A stretch of 7,509 nt of DNA, taken from contig CAZYTO010000277.1 in the NCBI GenBank assembly GCA_964650405.1, positions 1 to 7,509 on the forward strand, written 5' to 3'. Position 1 is the first letter of the stretch; the number at the start of each line of letters is the position of its first letter. The notes under the pieces were generated by a model that searched no databases, had not been told where the DNA came from, and saw only the letters and a program-made list of their open reading frames with translations. Below are positions 1-6,421 of the stretch, piece after piece. The DNA is from CAZYTO01 sp964650405 (GTDB taxonomy: Bacteria; Acidobacteriota; Thermoanaerobaculia; Gp7-AA8). A program made the position numbers and the translations under genes.

Positions 1-1082
1 GAACGATCTACTTCACCACGACTACCGGGAACGTTTATCGCTTTCGGCCCGAGGGGAGTACGCGCGTCGCACACGTCGACACGGTGGCCATCGGCGATTC
101 CGGCCTCCTCGGCATGGCGCTGCGTGACGATCGGACGGCCATCGTGCACTACACGACTCCGAACCAGACCTACGACGTCATCTCGTCGATTGACCTCTTC
201 GGCGGCCAGGAGACGGTGCTGCTGTCCCTCGCGGCCGACAAGGACCTGCCCTCGCGCGGCTCGCCCTCGGAGCACCACGGCGGCAATCCGAGCATCGCCG
301 GCGACGGCTCGATCTTCGTGGGGATCGGCGACTACGGCGGCGGCTGGGTTGCCTCCCAGCCGGACTGGAACGGCGGGAGGATCTGGCGCATCCTGCCCGA
401 CGGCAGCGCCCATTGGTATGCGCGCGGCTTTCGCAATCCGTTCGACGTCGTCTTCGACGACGCCAACGACCGCCTCATTGCACCCGACAATGGCGCCGCG
501 GTCGATGACGAGATCAACGTCGTTCACGACGGCGATTTCTGCGGCTGGCCGTTTACGTCGGGCAACGGGCCGCCCGTGGACGGCGCTGTCGAACCGGTCT
601 ACGTGTTTCCCACCGTCGCCGTTCCGACCGGGATCACCGCCCTCAACGGCACCGAGCCGCTCCTCCGGCACGGCTATCTCCTGGCCTCGTTCGGCACGAA
701 GGCGATCTACTACATCGAGGACATCGACGCGCGCCCACTGCAACCGGTCGCAGTGATCCAGGGCGAGACCGGCTCGATCATCGACGTGACCCAGGCTGCG
801 ACCGGGGAGATCTACTTCGGGACGGGGTCGGCGATCTGGCGTCTCTTCGTGCCGCAACCCGGGGACTGCAATGGGGACGGCCTCGTCGATGGGCGAGACC
901 TGACGGCCCTTGCGGCGGAGCTCGCCGACGGACATGGCAGCGAGCCCACCAGCGCCGCCCCGGGGGGGAGCGTCAGAGGAAGCTGGGGCTGTGACGTCAA
1001 CGCGGATGGGGTCATCGACGCCGGCGACCTGGCCGCGCTGGAAGCCATCGTCAGCGGACGGACGCGGGTGGCCAGGCACTGA
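1..1082 (+). CDS. PQQ-dependent sugar dehydrogenase-like beta-propeller protein with C-terminal dockerin-type domain (5' truncated)
   Basis: The frame is open to the left window edge (first full codon at 3), so the N-terminus, including any signal peptide, lies outside; the GTG at 84 is an internal codon. The visible part resembles the soluble glucose/sorbosone dehydrogenase (GSDH) propeller family. It has an HHGG segment (~270-284) before a GDGSIFVGIGD blade strand, GGRIWRILPDG (~375-407), the ARGFRNP motif (~420-440) whose Arg matches the family's PQQ-contacting arginine, then DNG...DEINVV and FCGWPF (~489-554). The C-terminus (864-1055) carries two 12-residue EF-hand-type loops, DCNGDGLVDGRD and DVNADGVIDAGD, as in type I dockerins, each with a Cys beside or within it. 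Family members oxidise sugars periplasmically or extracellularly with PQQ and Ca2+. Whether this one is catalytic cannot be told without the missing N-terminus. It may be a non-enzymatic secreted propeller. Confidence 0.82.
   Translation, partial: TIYFTTTTGNVYRFRPEGSTRVAHVDTVAIGDSGLLGMALRDDRTAIVHYTTPNQTYDVISSIDLFGGQETVLLSLAADKDLPSRGSPSEHHGGNPSIAGDGSIFVGIGDYGGGWVASQPDWNGGRIWRILPDGSAHWYARGFRNPFDVVFDDANDRLIAPDNGAAVDDEINVVHDGDFCGWPFTSGNGPPVDGAVEPVYVFPTVAVPTGITALNGTEPLLRHGYLLASFGTKAIYYIEDIDARPLQPVAVIQGETGSIIDVTQAATGEIYFGTGSAIWRLFVPQPGDCNGDGLVDGRDLTALAAELADGHGSEPTSAAPGGSVRGSWGCDVNADGVIDAGDLAALEAIVSGRTRVARH
864..1055 (+). other. Dockerin type I-like paired Ca2+-binding loops (protein domain)
   Basis: Two loops follow the DxNxDGxxDxxD pattern. 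The first begins at 864 and the second at 993, with about 31 residues between them. Each loop is followed by a short helix with a Leu/Ala pattern (LTALAAEL and LAALEAIV). The linker between them is Gly/Ser/Pro-rich (around HGSEPTSAAPGG). This duplicated architecture is that of type I dockerins. Outside cellulosome-forming Clostridia such domains are common at the C-termini of secreted proteins, where partners are often unknown. No cohesin is seen in this window. Confidence 0.75.
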
Positions 1083-1083
1083 C

Positions 1084-1122
1084 GGGTCCCGGTGCCAGAT
1101 TCGACGCGTGCAACCGGTACCC
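1084..1122 (+). terminator. Stem-loop just after the propeller gene stop, possible terminator without T-tract
   Basis: The arms 1084-1093 (gggtcccggt) and 1113-1122 (accggtaccc) pair over 10 bp with one mismatch and a 19-nt loop. The structure begins 2 nt after the stop codon at 1080-1082. There is no run of T after it, so it would be a weak intrinsic terminator or only a 3'-end stabilising structure. Confidence 0.3.
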
Positions 1123-1216
1123 TCGTGCCCCGTTGCCCGCGCCAGGTGCAGCGCCACGGAAGCCATGTCCCGTGCGGCCGTCGAGGCATTCAGAAGCCTG
1201 GCGAGAATCTTTTCGC

Positions 1217-1222
1217 TATCAT
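1217..1222 (+). promoter_or_regulatory. Candidate -10 element upstream of the bacilliredoxin gene
   Basis: TATCAT matches the sigma-70 -10 consensus at five of six positions. It lies in a local AT-rich patch (gaatcttttcgctatcat) within otherwise GC-rich spacer, and would start transcription roughly 30 nt before the ATG at 1258. No clear -35 hexamer is visible around 1194-1200, so the call rests on the -10 alone. The rest of the 1083-1257 spacer holds only the hairpin at 1084-1122. Confidence 0.35.
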
Positions 1223-1257
1223 CACCGTTCGAAGCAGCGGAACGGAGGGATTCAGCA

Positions 1258-1686
1258 ATGTACGACGAACGGATGGTTGCTCCCATGCGGCAGGAGCTGA
1301 CGCGGCTCGGCATCCAGGAGGCCCGCACGGCCGCCGAAGTCGATCAGGTGCTCGGCGAGAAGAAGGGAACGGTCTTCGTGGTCGTCAACTCGGTCTGCGG
1401 CTGTGCCGCAGGCATGGCCCGCCCTGCCGTGGCCATGGCCCTGGAGAATGAGAACAAGCCCGAGCGAATGATTACTGTCTTCGCCGGCAACGATCGCGAA
1501 GCGACGCAGCGGGCACGCGAGTACTTCGTCGGTTACCGTCCTTCCTCGCCGTCGATGGCGCTCTTCCGCGACGGGGAGCTGGTGAAGATGGTCGAGCGCT
1601 GGCAGATCGAAGGGCGCGAGCCGCACGATCTGGCCGCGGAGCTGTCCGCCGCCTTTGACCAGTACTGCGCGAAGGCCACGGCCTGA
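1258..1686 (+). CDS. BrxA/BrxB family bacilliredoxin (YphP/YqiW, DUF1094)
   Basis: This 142-residue protein has the length and motifs of the bacilliredoxin family: N-terminal MYDERMVAPMRQEL, a thioredoxin-like strand (TVFVVVNSVCGC), the CGC active site at residues 47-49, the cis-Pro-type PSSPSMALF segment at 95-103, then IEGR and a C-terminal QYC. In Bacillus these proteins remove bacillithiol from S-bacillithiolated proteins. Related proteins occur in lineages where the low-molecular-weight thiol partner is less clear. The protein is predicted cytosolic. The start at 1258 is fixed by a GGAGG Shine-Dalgarno at 1244-1248 and by conservation of MYDE; the frame is open further upstream to 910 but that part does not resemble the family. 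The residue before the IEGR motif is Trp-Gln (ERWQIEGR), where I recall His or another residue being usual. The gene appears monocistronic and is followed by a hairpin terminator. Confidence 0.93.
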   Translation: MYDERMVAPMRQELTRLGIQEARTAAEVDQVLGEKKGTVFVVVNSVCGCAAGMARPAVAMALENENKPERMITVFAGNDREATQRAREYFVGYRPSSPSMALFRDGELVKMVERWQIEGREPHDLAAELSAAFDQYCAKATA

Positions 1687-1715
1687 GTCACGAACGGAAC
1701 GAGCATCACGGATCG

Positions 1716-1741
1716 AACGCCGCCGGTCACCCGGCGGCGTT
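1716..1741. terminator. Rho-independent-type hairpin between convergent genes
   Basis: A perfect 11-bp stem (1716-1726 aacgccgccgg with 1731-1741 ccggcggcgtt) closes a TCAC tetraloop and runs into TTT at 1740-1742. It lies 29 nt after the bacilliredoxin stop and begins 6 nt past the stop of the convergent lipoprotein gene, so it can serve both strands. The T-tract is short on both sides, but the very stable stem and its placement support a shared terminator. Confidence 0.7.
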
Positions 1742-1747
1742 TCGCGT

Positions 1748-2362
1748 CTAGTGCCCGGCGGCGCGGCCTCGCGTCGAGGCGACGACCGTGAGGAGCGTTT
1801 CGGCATCACCGCAGCGGTCGTGATGGCGGATGAGGAACGGAAACGTGCCCGTCGTGCGCGGTGTGAACGGATAGTTGTCCGAATCGGAGAAGGGGAGAAG
1901 GACCCAATGGCCGCCCCGCTCCTCGTACCACTCGCGGCTCACGGTCTGGACCCCCGTCGTCACGACACGCATGTCGACGCGGGAGCCGGGCTTCACGACG
2001 AGCGGTGAAGCGAGCGGCCGCACGGTGACCGGCACGCAGGCGAACACATGCACCGTGATGTAGGTACGCGAGGGCTGGTTGACCGGCGTGATGCGCGCGG
2101 TGCCGGGAGAGTTGCCGTGAAGGAAGAAACGGCCGACGCCCGCCGGGTCGCGCGTGATCGATACGACGTTCTCATCGGAGGAGATGACGTCCACGTTGAA
2201 ATACACCATCGTCGGATAGCCCTGGACTCCACGGATGATCACCGGCATCGTCTCGCCGGTCCCCACGGTGACCTCGGGTTCTGATACTTCGACCGAGCAG
2301 GAGGCGGCGAAGAGAGCGAGAAGGAGGATCGCCATGAGCGGTATCGGAAACAGGCGCTTCAC
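1748..2362 (-). CDS. Predicted lipoprotein of unknown function (paralogue A)
   Basis: This 204-residue protein begins with a type II signal peptide: a KR N-region, the hydrophobic core PIPLMAILLLALF, and the lipobox AASC with the lipidated Cys at residue 22. Ser follows the Cys, which by the usual Gram-negative rule allows outer-membrane sorting. The first half (about 25-107) has BIG2-like features, ending in a PGTARITP...ITVHVF strand pair. The second half contains REWYEERGGHW and a C-terminal strand region ending in LLTVVAST, like an Ig/PKD fold. Two Cys (109 and 184) could form a disulfide across the second domain. The start is GTG at 2360-2362, backed by AAGGGGAG just upstream, which overlaps the stop of the preceding gene. 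It is clearly paralogous to the gene at 2375-2980 and probably translated from the same mRNA. I do not recognise a named family; a surface adhesin or matrix role would be guesswork. Confidence 0.8.
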   Translation of the reverse strand: MKRLFPIPLMAILLLALFAASCSVEVSEPEVTVGTGETMPVIIRGVQGYPTMVYFNVDVISSDENVVSITRDPAGVGRFFLHGNSPGTARITPVNQPSRTYITVHVFACVPVTVRPLASPLVVKPGSRVDMRVVTTGVQTVSREWYEERGGHWVLLPFSDSDNYPFTPRTTGTFPFLIRHHDRCGDAETLLTVVASTRGRAAGH

Positions 2363-2374
2363 GTCGGCTCCCCT

Positions 2375-2980
2375 TCAACGCCGCACGGCATGGGTCCGTG
2401 TCGAGGCTACGACCGTGATGTCCGTCGCCGCCTCGCCGCAGACGTCGTGATAGACGGCCCGGAATCGATACGTACCGCTGGCGGGAGGGGTGAAGGTGAG
2501 ACCGTCTCCGTACCACCCGAGCGGCGACCAGGCCCCGTTCCTCTCCTCGTACCATTCCGTGGCGAGGGGGTTCGTCCCCTCCGTGTTCACGCGCATTCCG
2601 ACCTGGGTTCCGGGCGTGGTGAGCACGAGAGGGGTGACCGGGGCAATTCGAACCGTCGTCATGCAGTCGATCACATTGACGGTAACGAGGACGTGGTTAG
2701 GATCGTCTCCTCCCGCCGGAGTGATGAACGCCGTGCCAGGCTGCAGTGCGTGAATCGTGACGAGGTGACCGTGATCGGCCTTGGAGATCATGGCCACTCC
2801 GGGCGCTGTCGACACGTAGCCGATGTCAAACGGCACTGGACCACCGGAGAAATACCGGTACGTCTGAATGGTCACGGTGGCGGTCTCTCCCGGGCGCAAC
2901 GTGACCGACGGATTCGAGACCTCGTAAGAGCACGAGGCGAGCAGCAGGAGAGCGGCCAGAGTCAGCAATGCGCGTGGCAT
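2375..2980 (-). CDS. Predicted lipoprotein of unknown function (paralogue B)
   Basis: This 201-residue protein starts MPRALLTLAALLLLASC, a short type II signal peptide with lipobox LASC and lipidated Cys 17. The mature protein opens with SYEVSNPSVTLRPGET, matching paralogue A (SVEVSEPEVTVGTGET). The match continues through PGTAFITP, the Cys at 106, TEWYEERNGAW, the HDVCGEA Cys at 181 and the ending VVASTR. The two internal Cys are 75 residues apart in both proteins. A BIG2-like N-terminal half plus an Ig/PKD-like C-terminal half is the likely fold (inference from strand pattern). The ATG at 2978-2980 was chosen because it places the signal peptide correctly. A GAGAGG lies only 1 nt upstream, unusually close for a Shine-Dalgarno. 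The frame is open upstream into the regulator gene, but that part is a shadow. It is followed after 12 nt by paralogue A. The function is unknown. Confidence 0.8.
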   Translation of the reverse strand: MPRALLTLAALLLLASCSYEVSNPSVTLRPGETATVTIQTYRYFSGGPVPFDIGYVSTAPGVAMISKADHGHLVTIHALQPGTAFITPAGGDDPNHVLVTVNVIDCMTTVRIAPVTPLVLTTPGTQVGMRVNTEGTNPLATEWYEERNGAWSPLGWYGDGLTFTPPASGTYRFRAVYHDVCGEAATDITVVASTRTHAVRR

Positions 2981-3036
2981 ACCTCTCGTACGGACGCCGC
3001 CGTCCGAGCGTCGGTCTCCCGCCCCGCAGAGCGCGG

Positions 3037-4533
3037 TTATCCGACTCTCTTGGAACGGCGCTTCTTCGAGGCGGGCGGCGTGGCGACGGCTGCCGGCTGG
3101 GCGCTGACCGCCGGCGCGTAGAACGACGCTCCCCGCACGTTCTCGTCGACCATCAGTCCGTACTGCAGGGGCGGGAAGGCCCGCTGCTCGCAGTCGAGGC
3201 GCTCGCAGAGGCGGCAGGTCGTGCCGATGGGCACGGCGGCGTCGGTGTTGGCGAGGTCGTAGCCGTCGGCGTAGACGAGCTTCTGCGCTTCCTTGAGGGG
3301 ACAGCCGATGCCGACGGCCATGAGCGTGTCGGGCGTGCGCCAGCCGCCGTAGTTCTTCCGCACCGTGCGCGCCACGCAGAAGTAGCCCGTGCCGTCCGGC
3401 ATCTCCGAGACCTGCGTGCGGATGCGGCCGGGAGTGAGGAAGGCGGCGTGGACGTCCCAGCGCGGGCACGATCCGCTGAAGCGGGAGAAGCGGATGCCGG
3501 TGCCGGAGAAGCGCTTGGAGATGTTGCCGGCGATGTCGACGCGCACGAAGTGGAAGGAGATGCCGCTGGCTCCCGGCCTGCGCAACGTGGTGAAGCGGTG
3601 GCAGACCTGCTCGAAGCTGACGTCGAAGCGGTGCTGGAGCAGCTCGATGTCGTAACGCATCTCCTCCGCCGCGCGGAGGAACGCGTCATACGGCATGAGC
3701 AGCGCGGCGGCGAAGTAGTTCGCCAGGGCCACGCGCAGAAGGACGACCGAGTCGGGGGTGGTGAGGTTCTTCTGCGCGCGGGCGATGATGCTCTCCACGG
3801 CCGGAGCGGCCACGAGGCGGCCTACCTGGTGGGCGATGTGGAAGCTGCGTGACCATGACGGCAGCATCTCCGAAATGGCCAGGATGCGGCGCTCGGGATC
3901 GAAGCGCCGCACGTCGGCGTCGCCGGCGGGCGCGAAGACGACGCTGACGTTGTGCTTTTCCTTGAGGTAGTGGGCCAGGGAGCGGAAGACGTCCTTACGG
4001 TCGATCTGCACCGAGGCAGCGAATGCCTCCGCCGCCGCTTCGAGCTCCGGAAAGTAATTGAGGTGGTTCTGGATGACGTCATTCACCTCCTCGGAAGGAA
4101 GGTGAGTGGGATCGACGCCGAGGAAATCGCCGCCGTCGTAGAGGCGGGTGGCCAGGGCCCGGGTCTGCTCGATGTTGTCGCGGTAGGCCTGGTAGAGCGT
4201 GAGCACCGCCCGGGCCAGCGGCGCATTCTCCGCCAGTTCGCGGACGTCGCCGGTGGTCATCCCGTGCTCGTCGAAGAGGGGATCGCCGAAGACCTCCTGC
4301 AGCTCCGAGGCCAGGCGGGAGTGAGCGTCGTCGGCGAAAGAATCGAGGCTGACCTCGAAGATCGTGGCCAGCTTGACGAGCAGGTGCGCGGGGAGCGGCC
4401 GCTGCTGATGCTCGATCAGATTGAGATAGCTGGGAGAGATCTCCAGCCGGCCGGCCAGCTCGCTCTGAGTGAGCTTCTGGCGCCGCCGGAGAGAGCGCAC
4501 CTTGGCGCCGAGGCGAAGGGTTTCGGTGGGCAT
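3037..4533 (-). CDS. RamB/ScfR-type transcriptional regulator (XRE HTH, IrrE-like domain, C-terminal sensor domain)
   Basis: This 498-residue protein has the full architecture of the short-chain-fatty-acid regulator family (RamB in Corynebacterium, PrpR in Mycobacterium). Residues ~8-64 are an XRE helix-turn-helix (LTQSELAGRLEISPSYLNLIE). Residues ~155-290 are an IrrE/ImmA-like region. Residues ~310-475 are the DUF2083/ScfR C-terminal domain with Cys 356, 411, 440, 443 and 448 (CRLCERLDC). The metallopeptidase HExxH is replaced by HIAHQ (232-236), so protease activity is unlikely. The tail is basic (KKRRSKR). RamB controls aceA and aceB; mycobacterial PrpR binds an Fe-S cluster and CoA-type ligands through the C-terminal region. 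Divergence from aceB here argues for the same target. The ATG at 4533 is preferred because it begins just before the HTH. It lacks a visible Shine-Dalgarno. A TTG at 4641 would add 36 residues encoded by repeat DNA. Confidence 0.92.
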   Translation of the reverse strand: MPTETLRLGAKVRSLRRRQKLTQSELAGRLEISPSYLNLIEHQQRPLPAHLLVKLATIFEVSLDSFADDAHSRLASELQEVFGDPLFDEHGMTTGDVRELAENAPLARAVLTLYQAYRDNIEQTRALATRLYDGGDFLGVDPTHLPSEEVNDVIQNHLNYFPELEAAAEAFAASVQIDRKDVFRSLAHYLKEKHNVSVVFAPAGDADVRRFDPERRILAISEMLPSWSRSFHIAHQVGRLVAAPAVESIIARAQKNLTTPDSVVLLRVALANYFAAALLMPYDAFLRAAEEMRYDIELLQHRFDVSFEQVCHRFTTLRRPGASGISFHFVRVDIAGNISKRFSGTGIRFSRFSGSCPRWDVHAAFLTPGRIRTQVSEMPDGTGYFCVARTVRKNYGGWRTPDTLMAVGIGCPLKEAQKLVYADGYDLANTDAAVPIGTTCRLCERLDCEQRAFPPLQYGLMVDENVRGASFYAPAVSAQPAAVATPPASKKRRSKRVG

Positions 4534-4559
4534 GGGGTCGTTGTCCGTTTTCCGCTGGC

Positions 4560-4632
4560 CGTTGTTCGTTGTCCGTTGTTCGTGACGTTCATGCGCTCTC
4601 CAAAGTTCACGAACAACGGAGAACGAACAACG
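4560..4632. repeat. Imperfect inverted repeat, 25-bp arms, GTTGTTCG-type units
   Basis: The left arm at 4560-4584 and right arm at 4608-4632 are reverse complements over 25 bp with a single mismatch, enclosing a 23-nt loop. Each arm is itself repetitive (gttgttcgtt, then gtccgttgttcg). The 11-mer tcgttgtccgt also recurs outside the arm at 4538-4548, in addition to 4566-4576. The structure lies in the leader of the regulator gene and could form a long RNA hairpin if transcription starts to its right. It may instead be a dispersed repeat element typical of the genome. Confidence 0.85.
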
Positions 4633-4643
4633 AATTGACAACG

Positions 4644-4682
4644 ATTTACAGATTTACGATCGTCAATCAGCTAACATTTACA
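4644..4682. repeat. ATTTAC direct repeats in the divergent promoter region
   Basis: ATTTACA occurs at 4644-4650 and 4676-4682, and ATTTAC at 4652-4657. The offsets are 8 and 24 nt, multiples of 8, rather than of the 10.5-nt helical turn. They flank and overlap the palindrome at 4651-4668, so they may be half-sites of the same binding region or may be chance in AT-rich DNA. Confidence 0.45.
4651..4668. promoter_or_regulatory. 18-bp near-palindrome, candidate operator
   Basis: The sequence gatttacgatcgtcaatc pairs with its own reverse complement at eight of nine positions (only the fifth pair fails). Its length and symmetry suit a dimeric helix-turn-helix protein, and it lies roughly midway between the divergent start codons. 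By position, the adjacent RamB-type regulator is the obvious candidate ligand. It does not match the corynebacterial RamB site as I remember it (a TTTGCAAA-type core). Confidence 0.45.
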
Positions 4683-4710
4683 TCGTAACTCACGGATAAG
4701 GCTAGTTTTG

Positions 4711-4740
4711 TTGACTATGGCCTGCTCCATGCTCAATATT
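4711..4740 (+). promoter_or_regulatory. Candidate sigma-70 promoter for the aceBA operon
   Basis: TTGACT at 4711-4716 (five of six to the -35 consensus) and AATATT at 4735-4740 (four of six to the -10) are 18 nt apart. Initiation would fall near 4747, essentially at the ATG at 4748. That would give a leaderless or nearly leaderless mRNA, in agreement with the lack of a Shine-Dalgarno before aceB. Confidence 0.4.
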
Positions 4741-4747
4741 TTACAAC

Positions 4748-6388
<1,641 letters not shown>

Positions 6389-6389
6389 T

Positions 6390-6404
6390 GCCGGCCCCGC
6401 CGGC
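6390..6404 (+). other. Small intercistronic GC hairpin between aceB and aceA
   Basis: GCCGG at 6390-6394 can pair with CCGGC at 6400-6404 across a 5-nt loop, just after the aceB stop (6386-6388). It has no T-tract and lies 6 nt before the aceA Shine-Dalgarno. It is more likely a processing or stability structure than a terminator, or it is chance in GC-rich DNA. Confidence 0.3.
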
Positions 6405-6421
6405 TGCTGAAAGGGAGACTG

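Larger units (their letters stand above)
4534..4747. promoter_or_regulatory. Divergent intergenic control region between regulator and aceB
   Basis: These 214 nt separate the divergent start codons and are visibly more AT-rich than the coding DNA on both sides, especially 4633-4747. The regulator-proximal part (4538-4632) is built of GTTGTTCG/GTTGTCCG-type units arranged as a large inverted repeat. The central part (4644-4682) holds ATTTAC direct repeats and an 18-bp near-palindrome. The aceB-proximal part holds a candidate promoter. Regulators of this family commonly bind such divergent regions to control the enzymes and sometimes themselves. I found no convincing -35/-10 pair for the regulator on the minus strand. 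Confidence 0.6.

Noticed and set aside
910..1257. Upstream extension of the bacilliredoxin frame
   Set aside because: It overlaps the end of the propeller gene and does not resemble the family. The Shine-Dalgarno and the conserved MYDE start fix the gene at 1258.
2991..3006. A 6-bp hairpin (cggacg/cgtccg) between the regulator stop and lipoprotein B as a terminator
   Set aside because: The stem is short and has no T-tract on the minus strand. It cannot be shown to separate the two transcripts.
2981..3469. Upstream extension of lipoprotein B to 364 residues
   Set aside because: The added part overlaps the regulator gene in another frame and is low-complexity His/Arg/Ala. The signal peptide only makes sense from the ATG at 2980.
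2968..3852. A 294-codon plus-strand frame, and a 228-codon one at 3952-4638, opposite the regulator
   Set aside because: Both are antisense shadows of the RamB-type gene, with Asp/Glu/Val/Ala-rich composition and no domain.
4560..4632. CRISPR-like or tandem-repeat array reading of the GTTGTTCG tract
   Set aside because: The units are inverted and irregular with no regular spacers, so it is an inverted repeat, not a CRISPR array.
4534..4641. TTG start at 4641 giving the regulator 36 extra residues
   Set aside because: The added residues are translated repeat DNA (rich in Asn, Gln, Arg and Thr). Family members begin a few residues before the HTH, which fits the ATG at 4533.
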